Notes: generated by a model from the letters alone, not told the origin. A stretch of DNA of 6,992 bases from Gammaproteobacteria bacterium UBA6173 (GCA_002422225.1 DITX01000170.1:4346-11337), one strand, 5' to 3'; shown: positions 1 through 6,006, numbered from the stretch's first letter. Program-made: numbers and translations.

Positions 1-950
1 CGCTGAATCGTAGACAATTTCTCGGGGCGGCGTTGGGCGCTGGTGCAGCAATCAGCTTCAGCCCGTCATTGCTGGCGCTGGCACAGGAAGCATCATTGAT
101 TACCCGTGCAATCCCATCAACTGGTGAAATGATTCCTGCCGTTGGACTGGGCAGCTCAGCAACGTTTGCGCAGATTGCACGCAGTGAAGATATCAGCGCA
201 CTTCGATCCGTTTTGTCGCGAATGGCGGAATTGGGCGGTCGAGTTTTTGACACCGCGCCCGGTTACGGCGCGTCCGAGGAAGTTGCCGGCACCATTGCCC
301 AAGAGCTTGGCATACATGACACCTTGTTCTGGGCCACCAAACTCAATGTTGCCCAGCGTGGTGGCGGTGCCGCTGACCCTGTTGCTGCACGCGCGCAGCT
401 TGAGGATTCTTTTCAACGTATCGGCAAACCCGTGATAGACCTGATACAAGTGCACAATATGGGTGACCCGGCCGTACAGCTGGGTCTGCTGCGAGAGCTC
501 AAGGAACAGGGCCGGATCCGTTACATGGGCATTACCACTACCTTCCCCGACCAGTATGCTAGCCTCATTGACGTCATGCGCAACGAACCGCTGGATTTTA
601 TTGGCACAGACTATGCGGTGGACAACCGCGAAGTAGAAGAAGTAATCCTACCATTGGCCATGGAACGCGGTATTGCAGTTTTAAACTATGCGCCATTCGG
701 ACGCACTCGCTTGTGGGCGCGCGTGGGTGACCGGCCCGTACCCGACTATGCGCATGAGTTTGATGCGCATACCTGGGGTCAATTTTTCCTGAAGTTTGTA
801 TTGAGCCACCCTGCCATCACTGCTGTCACGCCAGCGACCAGCCGCCCGTCAAACATGGAAGACAACATTGGTGGCATGCTGGGTCGATTGCCTGATGCCG
901 CCCTGCGTCAACGCATGATTGCCACGGTGGACGCACTGCCCTCGGCTTAA
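1..950 (+). CDS. Tat-exported aldo/keto reductase (5' end outside window)
   Basis: The frame is open from the first full codon at base 3, so the true start lies left of the window; the TTG at 33 would cut off the export signal and is not the start. The visible N-terminus has the twin-arginine motif RRQFLG (residues 3-8, counting the codon at base 3 as 1), then a Gly/Ala-rich hydrophobic stretch and a likely cleavage near ALAQ. The rest is an aldo/keto reductase barrel: an opening hairpin (STGEMIPAVGLG), then the catalytic tetrad Asp83 and Tyr88 (FDTAPGYG), Lys103 (ATKLN) and His141 (IQVHN), then GRIRYMGITT and a C-terminal PATSRPSNMEDN stretch that fits cofactor binding. The family reduces carbonyls with NAD(P)H. 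Tat export implies that it folds with its cofactor before reaching the periplasm. The substrate cannot be read from sequence. Its TAA stop overlaps the stop of the opposing nuclease gene. Confidence 0.92.
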   Translation, partial: LNRRQFLGAALGAGAAISFSPSLLALAQEASLITRAIPSTGEMIPAVGLGSSATFAQIARSEDISALRSVLSRMAELGGRVFDTAPGYGASEEVAGTIAQELGIHDTLFWATKLNVAQRGGGAADPVAARAQLEDSFQRIGKPVIDLIQVHNMGDPAVQLGLLRELKEQGRIRYMGITTTFPDQYASLIDVMRNEPLDFIGTDYAVDNREVEEVILPLAMERGIAVLNYAPFGRTRLWARVGDRPVPDYAHEFDAHTWGQFFLKFVLSHPAITAVTPATSRPSNMEDNIGGMLGRLPDAALRQRMIATVDALPSA

Positions 951-2305
951 GGTTTTTCAAGCGTATTTTTGCGTTCATCCAACCACAAGCGGCCCACCGG
1001 GGCCGCTTTGCGTTTGACAGTGCCACGCACCAGATCAAACAAGTCTCCGTTCAGACCTTGAAGTTGGAGTGGCACACCTGCCGCTTTAGCAATCGCAGCG
1101 TTACAGCGCATGTGCTCGCGTTCACCATGAACCGGGATGGCAATGCGCGGTTTGACCCAATGATACATTTGCAACAATTCGTCAGCACAGGGATGGCCAG
1201 AGGCATGCAGCGGCCTGTCGTTGTCTGGCAGGTATGAAGCATGCGTGACACGAATTTGCCGGGACTCAAACGCTTTCACCAGACGTTCGACTTCAAGCTC
1301 ATTACCCGGAATAGTTTTGGCACTGAACACCACGTGATCGCCAGCCGCCAGACTGATATCTGGATGATTATCTATAGCAAGTCGATGCAAGGCTGCGTTA
1401 ACTTCTCCCTGGCTACCGGTGGCTATCAACATGACCTCAGCGGGCAATAAGTAGGCAAGATCGCCGTTATTCACCAGCTTGAAGTTTTGATGCAGATATC
1501 CGGCAGCTTTCGCGCAAGCGGCCATGTTATGAAGTGAGCGCCCCAACAAACCCAGATAGCGTTTTGTGACATGGGCGACATTACCAAGAGTTTGTAATCG
1601 CGCAATATTACTGGCGAAGCACGCCAGCACCACACGACCACCAGACCCGCAGACGGATGCCAACAAACCCTCAAACAGCTCACCTTCTGATACCGAGCTG
1701 CCACGGTGATTGGCATTGGTCGAATCGCACACTATCGCATCAATATTCAGTGCGGCCAGACGGCTGTAATGTTCTGCATGGATAGCATCACCAACCACAG
1801 GTGACAGATCAATTTTCCAGTCTGCAGTGTGCAACACCTTGCCAACAGCTGTGCTGATCAGTAACGCGTTTGTCTCCGGTGTTGAATGTGTAATGGGAAT
1901 CCAGCGCACTTCAAACGGTCCCAAATTCACTGTGTCGCCTTCTTCAACCACAATGATAGGTGCATCGATATTTTTTTGACGCAATTTTCGAACCAACACT
2001 TGCCGGGTAAACGCCGTGGTATATATGGGGCAGCGGAATTGTTCCCACAAATGAGCAATAGCGCCAATATGATCTTCATGTGCATGTGTTGCGATAATTC
2101 CGACAAGCGCCTGATGCCGGCTACTGATAAAAATCGGATCGGGCATTTCAACACGATTTCCAAAACCTGACGGGGACTTTTCAAACGTAATGCCACAATC
2201 GACCATCAGCCACTTACCCGCATGACCATACAGATTCAGGTTCATGCCGATTTCGCCGCATCCGCCCAGCGGCAAAAACCAAAAGTCTTTGTGAGTTGGA
2301 TTCAT
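947..2305 (-). CDS. rnj: RNase J-type MBL/beta-CASP ribonuclease, short form
   Basis: A 452-residue predicted cytoplasmic zinc nuclease. The N-terminus GGCGEIGMN (14-22) and the metal motif HAHEDH (His74, His76, Asp78, His79) are classic RNase J. They are followed by His140 (ITHS), Asp162 (HTADWKID), CDSTNA (193-198), the beta-CASP segment ACFASNIARLQ (228-238), FSAKTIPGNE (327-336), HASGH (367-371) and PVHGE (391-395). RNase J enzymes cleave RNA internally and trim it 5'-to-3'. The protein ends just after VGRLWLD, about 100 residues short of the usual 550 or so, so the C-terminal dimerisation domain appears to be missing. No strong ribosome site precedes the ATG (AAGG lies only one base away). 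It starts 21 bases after the dipeptidase stop and is probably co-transcribed with that gene. A related MBL nuclease with another substrate is the alternative; the beta-CASP assignment is firm. Confidence 0.9.
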   Translation of the reverse strand: MNPTHKDFWFLPLGGCGEIGMNLNLYGHAGKWLMVDCGITFEKSPSGFGNRVEMPDPIFISSRHQALVGIIATHAHEDHIGAIAHLWEQFRCPIYTTAFTRQVLVRKLRQKNIDAPIIVVEEGDTVNLGPFEVRWIPITHSTPETNALLISTAVGKVLHTADWKIDLSPVVGDAIHAEHYSRLAALNIDAIVCDSTNANHRGSSVSEGELFEGLLASVCGSGGRVVLACFASNIARLQTLGNVAHVTKRYLGLLGRSLHNMAACAKAAGYLHQNFKLVNNGDLAYLLPAEVMLIATGSQGEVNAALHRLAIDNHPDISLAAGDHVVFSAKTIPGNELEVERLVKAFESRQIRVTHASYLPDNDRPLHASGHPCADELLQMYHWVKPRIAIPVHGEREHMRCNAAIAKAAGVPLQLQGLNGDLFDLVRGTVKRKAAPVGRLWLDERKNTLEKP

Positions 2306-2326
2306 GCCTTACGTGATCCGGTGCAG

Positions 2327-3076
2327 CTACTGTATTGGAAAATCAAAGTATTGGTCCGGAAAAGGCTCATCTTTAAGTGTGTAATGCCACCACTCCTGCT
2401 CATAGTTTGTGAAACCCGCGGCTTCCATCAGATTACGCAACAAGTGGCGGTGTTGCAGAACAACTGCCCCAACAGCGATATCATCGGTATGTGATCGCAA
2501 ATCAAAACAATCATAGCCTGTGCCCATATCAATACTGTTATCAGGAAAGCGCGCATCAGCTGATGCGCGGCAATCATACTCGCGAGCCAATGGATCTGCC
2601 TCAGGCACCGACGTGCCAAGTGGCACCAATGTCAGATCAACCGTACTGCCACGACTGTGGCCGGAGCGTTCTGCAATATATCCTCGCGAAAACAGTTCGC
2701 TTTTGGGTACATCAGGATAATAACTGCTACGCATTAACACATCGTCCGGATCCGCAGCCCATTGCATAAAATCATTCACCGCTCGTTGTGGTCTGAAGCA
2801 ATCGTAAACTTTAAGAGAGTAACCGATGGTGTTGACGGCTTCCTGCACCAGAGTCAGCGCCTCGGCTGCCGGTGTTGTTAAAATACATTCTTCAGCGTCA
2901 TATCCTGTTACGGGACGACCCAGAAAGTTGTTATGACCCGCATAGCGCATGTCATATTGAATACTGGCATCCAAGGCAGACAGATAACTGAACCCATCGG
3001 GTAAATCAGCTCGATTATTTTTGTTGCTGCACGCAACCCCCAAAATTGTTACAAACACGATCAATATATTGCGCAC
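2327..3076 (-). CDS. D-alanyl-D-alanine dipeptidase, VanX/M15D family, probable lipoprotein
   Basis: Hydrolyses D-Ala-D-Ala or related dipeptides from peptidoglycan turnover, in the periplasm. Counting from the GTG at 3076 (249 residues), it shows YDMRY...NNF (41-51), YDCFRPQRAV with the substrate-binding Arg95, SGHSRGSTVDLTL with zinc ligands His140 and Asp147, DMGTGYDCFD, and EWWHY with catalytic Glu228 and zinc ligand His231. All key residues of the family are present. I chose the GTG at 3074-3076 because AGGAAG (3084-3089) lies seven bases upstream and the product then begins with a compact signal, MRNILIVFVTILGVAC. A longer frame from the GTG at 3115 (262 residues) has no clear ribosome site. 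The Cys16 lipobox is imperfect (Gly at -3), so lipidation is likely but not certain. No vanH/vanA-like neighbours are present, so recycling or cell-wall remodelling is more likely than glycopeptide resistance. Confidence 0.9.
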   Translation of the reverse strand: MRNILIVFVTILGVACSNKNNRADLPDGFSYLSALDASIQYDMRYAGHNNFLGRPVTGYDAEECILTTPAAEALTLVQEAVNTIGYSLKVYDCFRPQRAVNDFMQWAADPDDVLMRSSYYPDVPKSELFSRGYIAERSGHSRGSTVDLTLVPLGTSVPEADPLAREYDCRASADARFPDNSIDMGTGYDCFDLRSHTDDIAVGAVVLQHRHLLRNLMEAAGFTNYEQEWWHYTLKDEPFPDQYFDFPIQ

Positions 3077-3083
3077 ACTCTCG

Positions 3084-3089
3084 CTTCCT
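3084..3089 (-). promoter_or_regulatory. Shine-Dalgarno deciding the dipeptidase start
   Basis: Read on the minus strand this is AGGAAG, seven bases before the GTG at 3074-3076. The upstream GTG at 3113-3115 has no comparable site, so this supports the shorter dipeptidase with its signal peptide at the very N-terminus. Confidence 0.6.
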
Positions 3090-3111
3090 GCTGTGTTGTT
3101 TATCTTGTGAC

Positions 3112-3249
3112 TCACGGGTGAATCCCGGTTAGCGTTGCATCTAGCCAGCGAACAATGCCCGCCTCAAGCGTGCTTGTAAAGAGACTCAACACAAACACAC
3201 AACTCGCCAATTGCAAGGCAGACCGGACATCAAAAACCACAACAACCAT
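3112..3249 (-). CDS. Possible 45-residue hydrophobic small protein
   Basis: An ATG frame of 45 codons directly upstream of the dipeptidase gene. It begins MVVVVFDVRS, has a hydrophobic middle (ALQLASCVFVLSLF, residues 11-24) that could insert in the membrane, and ends GIVRWLDATLTGIHP. A good ribosome site, AAGGTGG (3257-3263), lies seven bases upstream. Its TGA overlaps the alternative GTG start of the dipeptidase at 3115 in a GTGA arrangement typical of translational coupling. I recognise no family. Short hydrophobic frames arise easily by chance, so this may be only a leader region. The ribosome site and the stop overlap are the reasons to list it. Confidence 0.35.
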   Translation of the reverse strand: MVVVVFDVRSALQLASCVFVLSLFTSTLEAGIVRWLDATLTGIHP

Positions 3250-3259
3250 CAAATCACCA

Positions 3260-3273
3260 CCTTAAACCTTAAA
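3260..3273. repeat. Tandem 7-bp repeat CCTTAAA x2
   Basis: Two exact head-to-tail copies of CCTTAAA (3260-3266 and 3267-3273). On the minus strand this reads TTTAAGG twice, and the second copy runs into the AAGGTGG ribosome site of the 45-residue ORF. It may be part of a minus-strand promoter or leader, but I cannot assign a convincing -35/-10 pair here. Confidence 0.4.
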
Positions 3274-3331
3274 TCTCTGACCCAAGTCACGAAAAAACCA
3301 CTATTTTTCCTTCATGCCCCCATTTCGGTGC

Positions 3332-3360
3332 TAGTCAAACAATTGACAGGTGTGTAAGAT
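3332..3360 (+). promoter_or_regulatory. Possible promoter for the 41-residue membrane protein gene
   Basis: TAGTCA (3332-3337) and TAAGAT (3355-3360) are separated by exactly 17 bases, each matching four of six consensus bases. A perfect TTGACA also lies inside this stretch (3343-3348), but at 17 bases from it only CTTCAA is found. The segment GTCAA-ACAA-TTGAC (3334-3347) is a small inverted repeat overlapping the candidate -35. Either arrangement would place transcription start some 20-35 bases before the small ORF. Confidence 0.3.
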
Positions 3361-3393
3361 TGGGCCTTCAAGACACGGAGGGCTAGTAGGCAG

Positions 3394-3519
3394 ATGTCAA
3401 ATAACAAAGGCGAGAAACCCAAAAAGTTCTTTGGCTTCGAAATTAGCGATACCATTACTTACGTGATTGTGATCATTCTGGTTATGGTATTTATCCGTCA
3501 GGTTTCGGTTTTATTCTAA
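3394..3519 (+). CDS. Small single-span membrane protein, 41 residues, unknown
   Basis: An ATG frame of 41 codons ending TAA. The first half is polar and basic (MSNNKGEKPKKFFGFEISD, residues 1-19). Residues 20-34 (TITYVIVIILVMVFI) form a clear transmembrane segment, and the protein ends RQVSVLF. The basic N-terminus suggests it stays in the cytoplasm. GGAGGG (3377-3382) lies eleven bases before the ATG, a strong though slightly distant ribosome site. Possible promoter elements precede it and a possible terminator follows at 3539-3576, so it looks like an independent one-gene unit. I recognise no family. Typical roles for such proteins include modulating a larger membrane complex, but nothing in the sequence says which one. 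It lies on the same strand as the LeuB-type gene, 134 bases upstream of it. Confidence 0.6.
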   Translation: MSNNKGEKPKKFFGFEISDTITYVIVIILVMVFIRQVSVLF

Positions 3520-3538
3520 AAGATCCTGAGACTTGTCT

Positions 3539-3576
3539 GGGGCGAACAACCCGTCCACAGTTCCCCCGCCTTTCTT
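3539..3576 (+). terminator. Possible intrinsic terminator after the 41-residue ORF
   Basis: GGGG(C)GAAC (3539-3547) can pair with GTTCCCC (3560-3566) plus C3567, giving an eight-pair stem with one bulged C and a 12-base loop. It is followed by GCC and then the T-rich TTTCTTGTT from 3571. The T-tract is broken and the loop is long, so efficiency is uncertain. Its position 20 bases after the small ORF's stop and before the next promoter is appropriate. Confidence 0.35.
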
Positions 3577-3604
3577 GTTCACCTCTAGGTGAACATGCTA
3601 GATT
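3575..3604 (+). promoter_or_regulatory. Promoter of the LeuB-type gene, extended -10
   Basis: TTGTTC (3575-3580, four of six consensus bases) and TAGATT (3599-3604, four of six) are 18 bases apart, and TGC directly precedes the -10 hexamer, giving an extended -10. A GC-rich discriminator (ACCGCCCC) follows. The predicted transcription start is near 3611, giving a leader of about 43 bases. The same -10, discriminator and CCTTTGA pattern recurs before the synthase gene at 6056. Confidence 0.5.
3577..3594. promoter_or_regulatory. 18-bp palindrome, candidate operator
   Basis: GTTCACCT-CT-AGGTGAAC: two perfect eight-base arms with a two-base centre, lying between and partly overlapping the proposed -35 and ending five bases before the -10 hexamer. 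A dimeric regulator bound here would block RNA polymerase or remodel the spacer. As RNA it could form a seven-pair hairpin with a four-base loop, but no T-run follows, so an operator is more likely than a terminator. The regulator is not in the window. Confidence 0.5.
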
Positions 3605-3653
3605 ACCGCCCCTTTGATTTAGACAACTCCTACGTTCAAAGACGGGATCACGC

Positions 3654-4763
3654 ATGAGCCACTATAAAATAGCATTATTGGACGGGGACGGTATTGGTCC
3701 CGAGATCATGAAAGAAGCAGTCAAGGTTTTAACCTTGGTTGCCGAGCGCAACAAGGTCAGTTTCGAACTGATTCACGCTCCCTTTGGTGCCAGCGCATAC
3801 TTTGAGTGCGGCCATCCCTTTCCTGAGCAGACTCAAAAAATCTGTGATGAAGCAGATGCCATTCTTAAAGGCCCCATCGGACTGAATCACGAAGATTCAA
3901 AAAAAATCCCGGTTGATATGCAACCCGAACGTGGCGCGCTGTTACCTTTGCGCCGTCGTTACAACACCTACGCCAATTTCCGCCCGGTGTATCTGCCCAA
4001 AGCACTGGCGCATTTTTCGCCCTTAAAAGCTGAGATCATTGGTGATGGCATCGATATCATGATTATTCGTGAACTGGTGGGTGGTTTGTACTTTGGACAC
4101 AAAGAAACTGGCGTCACCACCGACGGCGTGCGCTTTGTTAAAGAAGTACTGGAATACGATGAAATCCAGATCCGACGAATTGCGATAGTCGCCTTCGAAA
4201 CCGCCATGAAGCGTAAAAAAGTGCTGCACAACATTCACAAAAGCAATGTGCTGAAATCAAGTGTGCTGTGGAATTCAGTGATGGAAGAAGTGGGGCAGGA
4301 TTACCCAGAAGTCAGAATCGAGCATATTCTGGTAGATGCCGCGGCTACTTATCTGTGCCTGAACCCGGGTCGTTTTGACGTCATGGTAATGGAAAACATG
4401 TTTGGCGACATTCTGAGTGACCAGGGCGGCGGCATATTGGGATCACTCGGACTGATGCCCTCTGCCTGTGTGGGTGACAACAAAGCTTACTACGAACCCT
4501 CGCATGGCTCAGCCCCGGATATCGCCGGCAAAAATATTGCCAACCCATACTCAATGATTGGTTCTGTTGCCATGATGCTGGAAATGAGTTTTGGTATGGA
4601 TCAAGAAGCAAAAAACGTCTGGCACGCCATGCAAAGCGTGTTTGCGGATGGATACTCAACGGCAGATCTGTCTAAACCCGGCACAGGTGTCACCATGATC
4701 AACACACCTGCATTTGGTGATCGTGTGGTCGAAGCGCTGCGAAAACTGCCCGTTCCCGCCTGA
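3654..4763 (+). CDS. leuB: 3-isopropylmalate dehydrogenase (LeuB) type decarboxylating dehydrogenase
   Basis: A 369-residue cytoplasmic NAD-dependent beta-decarboxylating dehydrogenase. It opens KIALLDGDGIGPEI. The substrate helix ERGALLPLR (92-100) carries the Glu/Leu/Leu pattern of isopropylmalate rather than isocitrate enzymes. Arg110 (NFRP), Arg139 (IRELVGGLYFG) with Tyr146, Lys196 (HKSN), and metal ligands Asp228, Asp252 and Asp256 (FGDILSD) are all in place. EPSHGSAPDIAGKNIANP (281-298) has Asp289, the NAD-type residue. It would oxidise and decarboxylate 3-isopropylmalate to 2-oxoisocaproate precursors in leucine synthesis, or a homologous methylmalate in a citramalate route. GGGA (3644-3647) lies six bases before the ATG, and in-frame stops upstream exclude a longer start. 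No leuC or leuD adjoins it. Its likely partner synthase is 1.3 kb downstream. Confidence 0.88.
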   Translation: MSHYKIALLDGDGIGPEIMKEAVKVLTLVAERNKVSFELIHAPFGASAYFECGHPFPEQTQKICDEADAILKGPIGLNHEDSKKIPVDMQPERGALLPLRRRYNTYANFRPVYLPKALAHFSPLKAEIIGDGIDIMIIRELVGGLYFGHKETGVTTDGVRFVKEVLEYDEIQIRRIAIVAFETAMKRKKVLHNIHKSNVLKSSVLWNSVMEEVGQDYPEVRIEHILVDAAATYLCLNPGRFDVMVMENMFGDILSDQGGGILGSLGLMPSACVGDNKAYYEPSHGSAPDIAGKNIANPYSMIGSVAMMLEMSFGMDQEAKNVWHAMQSVFADGYSTADLSKPGTGVTMINTPAFGDRVVEALRKLPVPA

Positions 4764-4786
4764 GTCCCTCTGCACTCGCGTTTAAG

Positions 4787-4813
4787 CGCGTGACCCATTA
4801 AAAAGGTCGCGCG
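4787..4813. terminator. GC-rich hairpin between convergent genes, possible bidirectional terminator
   Basis: CGCGTGACC (4787-4795) pairs with GGTCGCGCG (4805-4813) over nine positions with one G-T wobble, around a nine-base loop (CATTAAAAA). It starts 24 bases after the LeuB-type stop, and the RDD gene's stop codon lies in the loop. No good T-run follows on either side, so it may mark 3' ends or stabilise transcripts rather than terminate strongly. Confidence 0.35.
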
Positions 4814-5316
4814 TCCTTAGGCAACACCACCGTTTTGGTGCGAGAAAATGCTTCATGCATGGCATCGCCAGTGCTGCTGACATACATATAAAAATAGCCA
4901 ATACCTAAACACCAAAAACTTGGCCAGGCCAAAGCATATCGAATCAAGGCCTGACGCAGCGACATGGGCTGGTTATTCAGGTTCAACGCTCTTATGCGCC
5001 ATGCAATCATGCCCAGGGTTTGGCCTGTTCGAAGCCAGAACCAGACATAAAAACAGGTCATGGTGCTCACCATCATGATGAACTGTATCAGTGACAGCAA
5101 GCGTGGCGTCACCACTTCACCTTCTATCAAAACGCTGGTGTTGTCAGCAAAAAAGCCGTAAGTAAAAATAATGACATAACCCAGAATCAACCAGATCGAA
5201 GCCACCAAAAACATGTCATACAGCAACGCGGCTAGCCGGCGTAACAAACCGGCGCGCGGCAATTGCGCCAGTTCGTGGTCTGCGATGATGCGTCTTTCAA
5301 TCTTGGTTTTGGACAT
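4798..5316 (-). CDS. RDD family inner-membrane protein
   Basis: A 172-residue polytopic membrane protein. A polar N-terminus (residues 1-19) is followed by the RDD signature RRLAALLYDMFLV (25-37: Arg, then Asp34), a first membrane segment around 32-54, and a short periplasmic or loop region with acidic residues (ADNTSVLIEGEVV). A second segment (about 74-95) leads into the typical FWLRTGQTLGMIAWRIRALN motif. A third hydrophobic stretch (about 125-146) precedes a soluble tail. RDD proteins are small membrane proteins, some linked to ion or compatible-solute transport; no substrate can be inferred here. There is no clear ribosome site before the ATG (the bases just upstream read AACACCTAC), so translation may be weak or leaderless-like. 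A TATACT -10 element lies upstream, so it probably has its own promoter besides any readthrough from the exported-protein gene 64 bases away. Confidence 0.88.
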   Translation of the reverse strand: MSKTKIERRIIADHELAQLPRAGLLRRLAALLYDMFLVASIWLILGYVIIFTYGFFADNTSVLIEGEVVTPRLLSLIQFIMMVSTMTCFYVWFWLRTGQTLGMIAWRIRALNLNNQPMSLRQALIRYALAWPSFWCLGIGYFYMYVSSTGDAMHEAFSRTKTVVLPKDARPF

Positions 5317-5349
5317 GTAGGTGTTAACTCGACCGACTCAGGGGCGGCA

Positions 5350-5355
5350 AGTATA
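5350..5355 (-). promoter_or_regulatory. Possible -10 element for the RDD gene
   Basis: On the minus strand this reads TATACT (five of six consensus bases), in the 64-base gap between the exported-protein gene and the RDD gene. No good -35 is found at 16-18 bases, so this is a partial promoter call only. Transcription would begin about 25-30 bases before the RDD ATG. Confidence 0.3.
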
Positions 5356-5380
5356 ACGCAGGCGCATCGGCAACGTGCAC

Positions 5381-5947
5381 TCAGAATACCGTCGGGGCGG
5401 CCTGATTTTGTGGCGTCTGCTGTGGGTCCTGCTGCTGTTGGCGCCGCAGCTGACCGGGTGTCTGAGCGCCGCCTTGTCCAGACGGATTCTGAATCAGGCC
5501 ACGCAGCCGTTCGACTTCAGCTCGAGCCGCAGCTTCTTCGGCGGGAGATCTTATTTCAGATACCACCAGATCACGCTCGTGAAACACCTGATTAAACGTG
5601 GTACGGGCATCCTTGATGCACATGATCGTGAATGATGTACCTTCGCGCTCGGTTCGAAATTCATTTAAACCGCCATACAAAACTTCGGCGCATTCAGGAT
5701 GCTCTAGTGCACGATGTGCAGCAGTTAGCAATAAACCAGCCACCTTTGCCTGCTGCGGCGGCAACCAAAGACGACTTGGGTTCAGGGCTGTTTTAGGGTG
5801 TTGATTGATTGCTGCAGTCGCAGGCACTTCGTTGTTCTGAGGGAACTGAGCAAAGGCACCGGCGCAATAAAAAAACAACATAGCAAGGCCGTGCGACATT
5901 GCGCATAACAGCATTGATTTTTTTGACCGGGATACTACGTTTGACAT
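5381..5947 (-). CDS. Exported protein of unknown function with coiled coil and Gln-rich tail
   Basis: A 188-residue secreted or periplasmic protein with no family I recognise. The start is the ATG at 5945-5947: GGAG and GAGG ribosome-site bases (within 5951-5959) lie at good distance, and the product begins with a Sec signal (basic SRSKK, a hydrophobic run, cleavage after AGAFA at about residue 33). The same frame stays open further upstream to 6229, but that extension crosses the synthase gene and would bury the signal peptide. The mature part has two cysteines (in HPECAEV and IMCIKD), a possible disulfide pair, in a compact region (about residues 65-125). This is followed by a heptad-like helix (SPAEEAAARAEVERLRGLIQ) and a low-complexity Gln-rich tail with QQQQ. 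The gene is divergent from the synthase gene and precedes the RDD gene. Neither neighbour explains it. Confidence 0.8.
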   Translation of the reverse strand: MSNVVSRSKKSMLLCAMSHGLAMLFFYCAGAFAQFPQNNEVPATAAINQHPKTALNPSRLWLPPQQAKVAGLLLTAAHRALEHPECAEVLYGGLNEFRTEREGTSFTIMCIKDARTTFNQVFHERDLVVSEIRSPAEEAAARAEVERLRGLIQNPSGQGGAQTPGQLRRQQQQDPQQTPQNQAAPTVF

Positions 5948-5978
5948 ACATACCTCTCCAACTGTCTTTGTTATCGAC

Positions 5979-6006
5979 CTGATAGTCTGAAACTTGAGAA
6001 AAACAA
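5979..6006 (-). promoter_or_regulatory. Possible promoter of the exported-protein gene
   Basis: On the minus strand TTGTTT (6001-6006) and TATCAG (5979-5984) are 16 bases apart, matching three and four of six consensus bases. This would give a leader of about 25 bases ending in the ribosome site before the ATG at 5947. It is weak but well placed in the 152-base divergent region. Confidence 0.25.

Noticed and set aside
33..950. TTG at 33 as the reductase start
   Set aside because: It would remove the RRQFLG twin-arginine motif that is in frame just upstream; the frame is open to the window edge, so the gene is partial.
1886..2170. 94-residue plus-strand ORF, and similar frames inside the nuclease and dipeptidase genes
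   Set aside because: Shadows of genes with complete catalytic motifs on the other strand; no ribosome site or family features.
3165..3176. CAAGC-GT-GCTTG inverted repeat
   Set aside because: Only five-base arms, inside the 45-residue ORF and not near a promoter element; expected by chance.
3278..3289. TGAC-CCAA-GTCA inverted repeat upstream of the 45-residue ORF
   Set aside because: Four-base arms only and no clear promoter to which it could be tied.
3343..3348. Perfect TTGACA as an unambiguous -35 box
   Set aside because: The hexamers 16-18 bases downstream (CCTTCA, CTTCAA, TTCAAG) are poor -10 matches, so it is only mentioned within the weak promoter call.
5263..5635. Plus-strand ORFs of 110 and 86 residues across the RDD/exported-protein junction
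   Set aside because: They are antisense to the Gln-rich tail and helix of the exported protein, whose low-complexity codons keep the opposite frames open.
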